Shown here: piece by piece, positions 6,730-11,813 of the stretch
How the letters are laid out: every line of letters starts with the position of its first letter
Numbering within the stretch: position 1 is the stretch's first letter
Assembly: GCA_903933395.1 (NCBI GenBank)
Contig: CAIZKA010000407.1
Span: 1-11,813 of the forward strand
Direction of reading: 5' to 3'
Length of the DNA: 11,813 nucleotides
From: an uncultured beta proteobacterium
GTDB taxonomy: Bacteria > Pseudomonadota > Gammaproteobacteria > Burkholderiales > Rhodocyclaceae
Notes under the pieces: generated by a model
The model's database searches: none
The model's input: only the letters and a program-made list of their open reading frames with translations
Told to the model about the DNA's origin: nothing
Translations under genes and position numbers: made by a program

Positions 6730-6741
6730 GAACCGTAGTCG

Positions 6742-6764
6742 CCCCCTTTTCCTGGAAAAGGGGG
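6742..6764. repeat. long perfect inverted repeat, 11-bp arms, between lpxL-like gene and dapF
   Basis: Arms cccccttttcc (6742-6752) and ggaaaaggggg (6754-6764) form a near-continuous palindrome, in practice about ten base pairs with a three-base loop. It is the strongest hairpin in the window. It lacks a T-run on either side, so it is not a standard intrinsic terminator. It may still stop or protect transcripts of the upstream acyltransferase genes, or be a dispersed repeat. Confidence 0.5.
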
Positions 6765-6837
6765 ATGGGGGGAAAAGCACTGTCCATGGAGGAAGGATAC
6801 GCCGTAGCACCAGCGCCGACTTCTGGCAATTGAGGGG

Positions 6838-7695
6838 TCAATAAACCCCTTTTTCGCCCGGCGGCCGCGTCTTGAAGCGCTTGTGCAACCAAAAGTACTG
6901 CTCGGGCGATTTCATGATCTCGGTTTCGAGGAAGGCATTCATGCGTCGCGTATCGGCCACCATGTCGTCAGTAGGAAACTGCTCCCACGGCTCGCCAATG
7001 GTGAGCACGTAGCCCTTGCCGACCATGCGTGTGATCACCGGCAACACGGTTGCCCCGGTGGCTTTCGCCAATCTTGACAGTCCGGTGATGGTTGCCGCCG
7101 GAACGCCGAAAAAAGGCACGAAAATCGATTCCTTGCGGCCGTAATCCATGTCCGGCAAATAGTAGAACGGCGTCCCGGCGCGCAAGGGGCGCAGTACTTT
7201 TTTCAGGCCTTCGCGCCGCGAGATCAACAGGGCCCCGAAGCGCTCGCGGGCGCGGCGCATGACGCGATCGAAGACGGGGTTCTTTGCCTTGGCGTAGACC
7301 GTCACCAGGATGAACTCCATGGAGAGGCGGGCCGCGCCGGCTTCCAGTCCGGAGAAATGGGGTGCGAACAGGATCAGAGGCCGCCCGTCGCGGACGGCCA
7401 GGCGCTCTTCGTGCTCGATCGTCACCAGACGCCGGATGCGTTGCGGCGAAGCCCACCACCACACCCCCAGTTCAAGCAGGCCGCGACCGATGGTCATCAG
7501 GTGACGTTTTGCCAGCGCCGACCTTTCGGCGGGGGACAGCTGCGGGAAGCACAGGCCGAGATTGGTCAGCGTCGAATTCCGCCGCTCGCGCACCAGCACG
7601 TAGAACGCCCACCCGAGGCCGCGGCCGAAGACGGCCAATACCGGCAGCGGCAGCCAGTGCAACAACCACATCATGGCCAGGATTATCCTCGTCAT
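6838..7695 (-). CDS. lipid A late acyltransferase, LpxL/HtrB family (second of pair)
   Basis: A 285-residue inner-membrane acyltransferase expected to add a secondary acyl chain to a Kdo-lipid A precursor from acyl-ACP. It has an N-terminal hydrophobic anchor (about residues 4-35), the family sequence NLGLCFPQLSPAER (about 45-58), and the HX4D/E catalytic motif as H113-FSGL-E118 in FAPHFSGLEAG. A substrate-pocket stretch, YYLPDMDYGRKESIFVPFFG, follows. The ATG at 7695 overlaps the stop of the upstream paralogue as ATGA, implying coupled translation. Length and motifs fit LpxL, LpxM and LpxP alike, so the acyl chain and position cannot be assigned. The gene ends 199 bp before dapF. The divergent gnnA/gnnB/lpxA-like genes support a role in lipid A. 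Confidence 0.92.
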   Translation of the reverse strand: MTRIILAMMWLLHWLPLPVLAVFGRGLGWAFYVLVRERRNSTLTNLGLCFPQLSPAERSALAKRHLMTIGRGLLELGVWWWASPQRIRRLVTIEHEERLAVRDGRPLILFAPHFSGLEAGAARLSMEFILVTVYAKAKNPVFDRVMRRARERFGALLISRREGLKKVLRPLRAGTPFYYLPDMDYGRKESIFVPFFGVPAATITGLSRLAKATGATVLPVITRMVGKGYVLTIGEPWEQFPTDDMVADTRRMNAFLETEIMKSPEQYFWLHKRFKTRPPGEKGVY

Positions 7696-8573
7696 GATGG
7701 AATTCCTTGTTGGCCTTCTCCCTGCCCCACGGCCGGCGGCGCCCCAGCCCCGCGTGGTTCCTTGTAGCGGTTGTAGCCCCACAGGTACTGCTGCGGGCAG
7801 AGCCGGATCAGGCCTTCGATCTCCCGGTTGAGCTGCGCCGTGCGCTGCGTGAGATCGCCCGCCAGCGGCGCCGAGAGGGGAAACACCTTGAAGTGGAAGC
7901 CGGCGCCGTAATGCAGGCGCTCGGCATAGACCAGGAGCACCGCGGCCCCGGTCTCGGCGAGTCGCGCCGCCAGGGTCATGGTGTAGGCCGGGCGACCGAA
8001 AAACGGCACCCAGGCACCTTCGCCCTTGCCGGGCACCTGGTCGGGCAGCATGCCCACGGCCTCGCCTTTCTTCAGCGCCGTCAACAGGCGTCGCACGCCG
8101 GACAGGTCGGCCGGTGCCAGCTTGAGGTTCGCGCCGCGTCCGGCTTCCATCAGGGGTGCCAGCCAGGCTTTCTTGGGTCGCCGGTAGAGCACGGTCATCG
8201 GTCTGTGTGCCGCGCAATACTGCGCGGCGATTTCGAAGCAAGCCATATGCGGGGTCAGGAACAGGATGCCGCGTCCGGTCGCCCAGGCGCCCTCGACCAG
8301 CTCCCAACCGGAAACCTTGGCCACGCGTGCCTTCACTTCTTCCTGCGGCCGCAGCCAGATCTTCGGCAGTTCCAGCAGCCCCTTGCCCGCCTCGGCAATC
8401 GCCGACCACTTGGCTTCCATCATTCCGGCTTGCGCAATGTTCGCGGAAAAGTTGCGCCGGTAGACAGGGGACAGCAGCCACGCCAGCCAGCCGGCAAGCG
8501 AGCCGAGGTTGTGCAGCAGCGGCAGCGGCAGACAGCCCAGCGCCTTGAAAAGGATGAGGGACAGGGGCGGCAT
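7692..8573 (-). CDS. LpxL-like lysophospholipid/lipid A acyltransferase (first of pair)
   Basis: A 293-residue member of the same acyltransferase superfamily as its downstream partner but clearly diverged from it. It has an N-terminal hydrophobic segment (about 5-35), the catalytic HX4E motif H109-MACF-E114 in LTPHMACFEIA, and MLPDQVPGKGEGAWVPFFG in the substrate region. The C-terminal 20 residues are Gly/Pro/Gln-rich and probably disordered. The ATG at 8573 has no good Shine-Dalgarno site. The stop overlaps the next start (ATGA, 7692-7695). It is transcribed away from the Gfo/Idh gene across a 134-bp gap. It probably transfers an acyl chain to lipid A, but the family also includes enzymes acting on other lipids, so substrate is inferred from context. 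Confidence 0.9.
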   Translation of the reverse strand: MPPLSLILFKALGCLPLPLLHNLGSLAGWLAWLLSPVYRRNFSANIAQAGMMEAKWSAIAEAGKGLLELPKIWLRPQEEVKARVAKVSGWELVEGAWATGRGILFLTPHMACFEIAAQYCAAHRPMTVLYRRPKKAWLAPLMEAGRGANLKLAPADLSGVRRLLTALKKGEAVGMLPDQVPGKGEGAWVPFFGRPAYTMTLAARLAETGAAVLLVYAERLHYGAGFHFKVFPLSAPLAGDLTQRTAQLNREIEGLIRLCPQQYLWGYNRYKEPRGAGAPPAVGQGEGQQGIPS

Positions 8574-8654
8574 CGAAGAATGGACGGGGTCGGGAATGCG
8601 GTTGCAGAGAAGGCTCGCCGGCTTCCGCGGGATTTATGCCGGAAGCAAAGCAAG

Positions 8655-8660
8655 TAGAAT
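8655..8660 (+). promoter_or_regulatory. possible -10 element for the gnnA-like gene
   Basis: TAGAAT differs from TATAAT at one position and lies about 48 bases before the ATG, in the divergent gap between the acyltransferase and oxidoreductase genes. The best -35 candidate (TTTATG, 8633-8638, 16-base spacer) is poor, so this is only a suggestion. Confidence 0.25.
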
Positions 8661-8707
8661 TATCGCCTACTGTCTGCTCCCCGGACCATTCTTCCGGTTT
8701 TCCCGCA

Positions 8708-9694
8708 ATGACCAAAAAGCTTCGTGCCGCCGTGATCGGCGTTGGCTATCTGGGCCGCTTTCATGCCCAGAAGTATGCTGCGCTCAGTGATGTGGAACTG
8801 GTCGGCGTGGTGGATGTCTTCCCGGAGACCGCCCAGCGCGTGGCGCAGGAGCTTGGCGTGGCGGCATTCACCGACTACCGCGAGCTGCTCGGCGCCGGCG
8901 GTTCAAACGGTGCGAAGGTGGACCTGGTTTCGGTGGCCAGCACCACCGAAACCCATCACGCCGTGGCGCGCGACTGCCTCGCCGCCGGTGTCCACGTGCT
9001 GGCGGAAAAGCCGATCACCGTCACCGTGGCGCAGGCCGACGAACTGATCGCGCTGGCTGACGCGAAGCACCTCGTGCTGCAGGTCGGCCATCTCGAGCGC
9101 TTCAATCCGGCGTGGCTCGCCGTGAAGGACAAGATCAAGCGGCCGGTGTTCATCGAAGGGCATCGCATGGCGCCGTTCAAGGCGCGCGGCACCGACGTTT
9201 CCGTGGTGCTCGACCTGATGATCCACGACCTCGACCTGATCCTGCCGCTGGTCGACAGCCCGGTCACCGACCTGCGCGCCTCCGGTGTTTCGGTGCTGAC
9301 CGACGGCATCGACATCGCCAACGCGCGCATCGAGTTCGCCAACGGCTGCGTCGCCAACCTGACCGCCAGCCGCACCTCGACGGCCAGCCTGCGTCGCCTG
9401 CGGATATTCGAGCACCATGAATACATTTCCGTCGATTTCGGCGAGCGCCGCGTGGTCATCAGCCGTAAGCGAGAAGGGTCGCTCGAGGACCTCGCCCCGG
9501 ACCAGTTGCCGATCGACAGCGAGAGCTTCCAGCAGCCCCCCGGCGATGCTCTGATGACGGAGATCGAGGCCTTCGTCGGCGCCGTGAAGAACGACACGCG
9601 AGCCGTGGTCAGCGGCCGCGAGGGCCGCAATGCGCTGGCCGTGGCGCTGGACATCGACCGCATGATCGCCGCCCGCCGCAACCCACACCCCTGA
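8708..9694 (+). CDS. gnnA: Gfo/Idh/MocA oxidoreductase, probable UDP-GlcNAc 3-dehydrogenase (GnnA-like)
   Basis: A 328-residue NAD(P)-dependent sugar oxidoreductase. The N-terminal Rossmann fold carries GVGYLG (residues 11-16). The family motif EKP is at 100-102, GHLERFNPA at about 127-135, and the active-site stretch DLMIHDLD, with H173 and D174, follows. In the GnnA reaction the 3-OH of UDP-GlcNAc is oxidised to a ketone for a partner aminotransferase. The next gene is that type of aminotransferase, ten bases downstream, and then lpxA. This order is the basis for the gene symbol; the family alone has many substrates. WbpB, which acts on UDP-GlcNAcA, is the main alternative, but no WbpA or WbpD gene is beside it. 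The ATG at 8708 places the Rossmann motif at the usual distance; an ATG at 8636 would add 24 unrelated residues. No clear Shine-Dalgarno site. Confidence 0.82.
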   Translation: MTKKLRAAVIGVGYLGRFHAQKYAALSDVELVGVVDVFPETAQRVAQELGVAAFTDYRELLGAGGSNGAKVDLVSVASTTETHHAVARDCLAAGVHVLAEKPITVTVAQADELIALADAKHLVLQVGHLERFNPAWLAVKDKIKRPVFIEGHRMAPFKARGTDVSVVLDLMIHDLDLILPLVDSPVTDLRASGVSVLTDGIDIANARIEFANGCVANLTASRTSTASLRRLRIFEHHEYISVDFGERRVVISRKREGSLEDLAPDQLPIDSESFQQPPGDALMTEIEAFVGAVKNDTRAVVSGREGRNALAVALDIDRMIAARRNPHP

Positions 9695-9704
9695 AAGCGT
9701 CCCC

Positions 9705-10799
9705 ATGAACATCCCGATGCTCGATCTCAAGGCCGAATACGCACTGCTGCGGGAGGAAATCGAACCCGCCGTGGTCGCAGCGCTGGCCGCCTGCCAGTAC
9801 ATCAACGGCCCTAACGTCAGGGCCTTCGAGGCCGAGGCGGCCGCCTATGCCGGCGTCAAACATGCGATCGCCTGCGCCTCCGGCACCGATGCGCTGCTGA
9901 TCGCGCTGCGCGCCATCGGCATCAAAGCAGGCGACGAGGTCATCACCACGCCCTTCACCTTTGTCGCCACCGCCTCGACGGTGGTGATGTGCGGCGCCAA
10001 ACCGGTGTTCGTCGATATCGATCCGCGCAGCTTCAATCTCGACCTCGATCAGATCGAAGCGGCGATCACGCCGCGCACAAGAGCCATCGTCCCGGTGCAT
10101 CTCTTCGGCCAGCCGGTGCAGCTCGCGCCGCTCAAGGCCCTGTGCGAGAAGCACGGCATCAGGCTGATAGAGGACGCCGCGCAGTCCTTCGGCGCAGATT
10201 ACGGCGGGCGCAAGTCGGGCGCCTACGGCGACATCGGCTGCACCTCGTTCTATCCCTCGAAGAACCTCTCGGCTTTCGGTGACGGTGGCCTCATGATCAC
10301 CGACGACGACCAACTGGCGGCGGAAATTCGCGTGCTGGCCAGTCACGGCTCGCGCGTGCGCTACCATCATCATGTGCTCGGTTACAACTCGCGGCTGGAC
10401 GAAATTCAGGCCGTGATCCTGCGCGTGAAACTGAAACATCTGGACAGCTTCAACGCGCGCCGTATCGCCATCGCCGACTCCTACAACAAGGAGCTCGCAG
10501 GCCTGGTCGAGACGCCGTTCGCCGACGGCCACGGCCGCCACGTGTATCACCAGTACACGATTCTTTCCGACCGTCGCGACATGATCCAGAAAGTCCTGAC
10601 CGACTCCGCCATCGCCTGCGCCGTGTATTACCCGGTGCCGCTGCACCAACAGGAGATGTTCGCGGCGACCCACGGCGACGTGCGTCTGCCGGTTACCGAG
10701 GACGTCGCCCGGCGCTGCCTTTCGCTGCCGATCTCGCCGATGCTGAAGAACGAGCAGATCAGGCACATCGTCGGTGCGGTGCGCCAGGCATTGACGTGA
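9705..10799 (+). CDS. gnnB: DegT/DnrJ/EryC1 PLP aminotransferase, probable UDP-3-keto-GlcNAc transaminase (GnnB-like)
   Basis: A 364-residue fold-type I sugar aminotransferase. The PLP-binding lysine is K186 in SFYPSKNLSAFGDGG, with D157 (EDAAQS) as the usual pyridine-nitrogen partner and the cofactor-phosphate region at CASGTDALLIAL (57-68). In the GnnB reaction glutamate gives its amino group to the 3-keto sugar nucleotide, forming UDP-GlcNAc3N. The close relative WbpE makes UDP-GlcNAc3NA, so sequence alone does not decide. The choice rests on the oxidoreductase directly upstream (ten-base gap) and lpxA directly downstream. The start at 9705 is canonical (MNIPMLDLKAEY). A 109-bp hairpin-rich gap separates it from lpxA. 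Cytoplasmic, with no signal peptide. Confidence 0.85.
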   Translation: MNIPMLDLKAEYALLREEIEPAVVAALAACQYINGPNVRAFEAEAAAYAGVKHAIACASGTDALLIALRAIGIKAGDEVITTPFTFVATASTVVMCGAKPVFVDIDPRSFNLDLDQIEAAITPRTRAIVPVHLFGQPVQLAPLKALCEKHGIRLIEDAAQSFGADYGGRKSGAYGDIGCTSFYPSKNLSAFGDGGLMITDDDQLAAEIRVLASHGSRVRYHHHVLGYNSRLDEIQAVILRVKLKHLDSFNARRIAIADSYNKELAGLVETPFADGHGRHVYHQYTILSDRRDMIQKVLTDSAIACAVYYPVPLHQQEMFAATHGDVRLPVTEDVARRCLSLPISPMLKNEQIRHIVGAVRQALT

Positions 10800-10803
10800 A
10801 GAT

Positions 10804-10820
10804 GGATAGCTGCGCTATCC
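10804..10820. repeat. perfect inverted repeat, 7-bp arms, after gnnB-like gene
   Basis: Arms ggatagc (10804-10810) and gctatcc (10814-10820) around a tgc loop, four bases after the gnnB-like stop. No T-run follows, so it is not a clear terminator; it is the first of several hairpins before lpxA. Confidence 0.45.
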
Positions 10821-10852
10821 CCTTCTGGAAATTGTTGCCCCCCACCCCCCGG

Positions 10853-10872
10853 CCCCCGCCCCAGGGCGGGGG
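10853..10872. repeat. perfect inverted repeat, 9-bp arms, between gnnB-like gene and lpxA
   Basis: Arms cccccgccc (10853-10861) and gggcggggg (10864-10872) with a two-base centre. It is followed at once by a smaller palindrome (ggtgac/gtcacc, 10871-10884), which shares two bases with it, so the two structures would compete in RNA. Confidence 0.5.
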
Positions 10873-10885
10873 TGACCAGTCACCT

Positions 10886-10902
10886 CCCCCGCTCAGCGGG
10901 GG
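10886..10902. repeat. perfect inverted repeat, 7-bp arms, covering the lpxA ribosome-binding region
   Basis: Arms cccccgc (10886-10892) and gcggggg (10896-10902) around a tca loop. The right arm holds the only G-rich Shine-Dalgarno-like stretch for lpxA and ends six bases before its ATG. Formation in mRNA would reduce ribosome access. Confidence 0.5.
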
Positions 10903-10908
10903 TCGGAA

Positions 10909-11694
10909 ATGAGCATTCACCCTACTGCTCTTGTCGCTGCCGACGCGAAGCTGGGCGCCGGGGTCGGCATCGGCCCCTACGCGGTGATCGAGGAAGACGT
11001 CGTCCTCGGCGACGACTGCGAGGTCGCCGCGCATGCCGTGATCAAGTGCCACACCCGCATGGGTGCGCGCAACCGCATTGCCGAGCACGCCGTAATCGGC
11101 GGCGATCCGCAGGATTTCAAGTTCAAGGCGGACTGCCTGTCCTACACGGAAATCGGCGACGACAACTGGTTGCGCGAAGGCGTCACCGTTCATCGCGGCT
11201 CGCGCGACGGCAGCGCCACGCGGATAGGCGACGGCTGCTTCCTCATGGCCTACTGCCATGTCGCGCACGACTGCCAGCTGGGTAGCCAGATTGTGATCGC
11301 CAACGGCACGAATCTGGCCGGTGAAGTGGTGGTGGGCGATCGCGCCAACATTTCCGGCCTGGTTTCCGTGCACCAGTTCTGTCGCATCGGCCGCAATGCG
11401 ATGGTCAGCCAGTCGAGCAAGATCAACCAGAATGCCCTGCCGTTTTGCGTGACCGAAGGCAATCCGAGCCATGCCCGCGGCCTCAACCTGGTCGGCTTGC
11501 GGCGCAGCGGTTTCGGTCCGGAGGAAATCGCCGCCCTGAAGGCCGCCTATCGCCTGCTCTACCAGCGGGTGCCGCTGGCGGAAGCGCTGGAGACGATGGC
11601 GCGGATGCAGAGTCCCGCCGTGAGCGAACTGCGCGCATTCATAGAACTTTCCACCCAGGCCAGGGGGCGGGGCTTTGCGCATCCGGGGCGTTAG
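10909..11694 (+). CDS. lpxA: acyl-ACP:UDP-sugar O/N-acyltransferase LpxA
   Basis: First enzyme of lipid A synthesis: moves a 3-hydroxyacyl chain from ACP to position 3 of the UDP-amino sugar. At 261 residues it is nearly the length of the E. coli enzyme (262). A left-handed beta-helix of hexapeptide repeats covers about residues 1-185, with helices after. QDFKFK (68-73) and VTVHRG (92-97) match LpxA motifs. The catalytic His is H120 in CHVAHDC, with H117 also kept. SVHQFC (153-158) and the C-terminal GLNLVGLRRSGF also fit LpxA, not WbpD. By gap-free hand alignment from the catalytic His, E. coli His144 matches Glu139 and the acyl-length residue Gly173 matches Gln168. With gnnA/gnnB-like genes upstream, the acceptor is probably UDP-GlcNAc3N and the bond an amide. 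No fabZ, lpxD or lpxB adjoins it. Confidence 0.93.
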   Translation: MSIHPTALVAADAKLGAGVGIGPYAVIEEDVVLGDDCEVAAHAVIKCHTRMGARNRIAEHAVIGGDPQDFKFKADCLSYTEIGDDNWLREGVTVHRGSRDGSATRIGDGCFLMAYCHVAHDCQLGSQIVIANGTNLAGEVVVGDRANISGLVSVHQFCRIGRNAMVSQSSKINQNALPFCVTEGNPSHARGLNLVGLRRSGFGPEEIAALKAAYRLLYQRVPLAEALETMARMQSPAVSELRAFIELSTQARGRGFAHPGR

Positions 11695-11813
11695 TGGGCG
11701 AAGTCGAGGACTCGCAGTTCGCTGTTGCTGATGACTCCGGGCCGTTCTTGAGCCACTCCTACGCAGCGGGAGCGGGCATTGGCGGTGACGGGCGCTACTT
11801 CGGCATTCGGCCA
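11695..11813. other. window edge, unassigned, open on both strands
   Basis: The last 119 bases hold two incompatible partial readings. On the plus strand a GTG at 11694, overlapping the lpxA stop, begins 40 codons with no stop (VGEVEDSQFAVADDSG...). On the minus strand 40 codons run in from the edge and end at TAA (11691-11693) as ...SNSELRVLDFAH. I recognise neither. Neither resembles the start of LpxB or LpxI. The segment could also be non-coding. Confidence 0.3.

Noticed and set aside
6838..8715. A 625-codon minus-strand frame suggesting a fused acyltransferase
   Set aside because: The upstream half is an out-of-frame reading of the first acyltransferase gene. Real signals begin at the ATG at 7695, with an ATGA overlap showing two genes, not a fusion.
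9609..10766. A 385-codon minus-strand frame opposite the aminotransferase
   Set aside because: The His/Val/Gly-rich translation has no motif, while the plus strand has the full DegT aminotransferase motif set.
8708..10799. WbpB/WbpE-type O-antigen pathway as the reading of the oxidoreductase and aminotransferase
   Set aside because: Not excluded by sequence alone, but no WbpA dehydrogenase or WbpD acetyltransferase is adjacent, and the following acyltransferase has LpxA, not WbpD, features.
10853..10902. Short direct-repeat or CRISPR-like pattern from the C5/G5 runs
   Set aside because: The runs form hairpins, with no regular repeat-spacer unit and no cas gene nearby.

Overview
The window is GC-rich and densely coded, with features typical of a Gram-negative betaproteobacterium. 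Lipid A acyltransferases and an outer-membrane-type lipoprotein amidase show a double membrane. The dapF / DUF484 / xerC order, and short gaps filled with CCCCC/GGGGG hairpins, are common in Rhodocyclales- and Nitrosomonadales-like genomes. The lineage is inferred from gene order and style, not from a marker gene. No rRNA, tRNA, CRISPR array, insertion sequence or phage gene was seen.

Layout. (1) 2-1597 (+): C-terminal part of a P-type ATPase whose ion-site motifs resemble Na,K-ATPase (P2C) more than SERCA. (2) 1598-3322 (-): a compact set reading from a 75-aa cysteine-containing protein to a lipoprotein N-acetylmuramoyl-L-alanine amidase and two small cupins. The cupins overlap by ATGA, and the first appears to start at TTG. 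(3) 3422-4033 (+): a DEDDy 3'-5' exonuclease, divergent from the 75-aa gene. Two perfect hairpins lie in the gap between them. (4) 4098-8573 (-): two LpxL-type acyltransferases overlapping by ATGA, then dapF, a DUF484 gene and xerC. (5) 8708-11694 (+), divergent from the acyltransferases: a Gfo/Idh/MocA oxidoreductase, a DegT-type PLP aminotransferase and an LpxA acyltransferase. (6) 11695-11813: the window edge, open on both strands, unassigned.

The main point of interest is region 5 read together with the acyltransferases. An oxidoreductase, an aminotransferase and LpxA in a row is the gene set known from Acidithiobacillus ferrooxidans as GnnA, GnnB and LpxA. There UDP-GlcNAc is oxidised and transaminated at C-3 to UDP-GlcNAc3N, and LpxA then acylates the new amine. 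The predicted result is lipid A with a 2,3-diamino sugar and amide-linked acyl chains in place of esters. The adjacent divergent acyltransferase pair would supply secondary acylation, so about 4.8 kb looks like a lipid A structure locus. No fabZ, lpxD or lpxB is seen beside this lpxA, so it could be a second, dedicated copy.

All function calls come from motifs and family resemblance read by eye; no database search was run.
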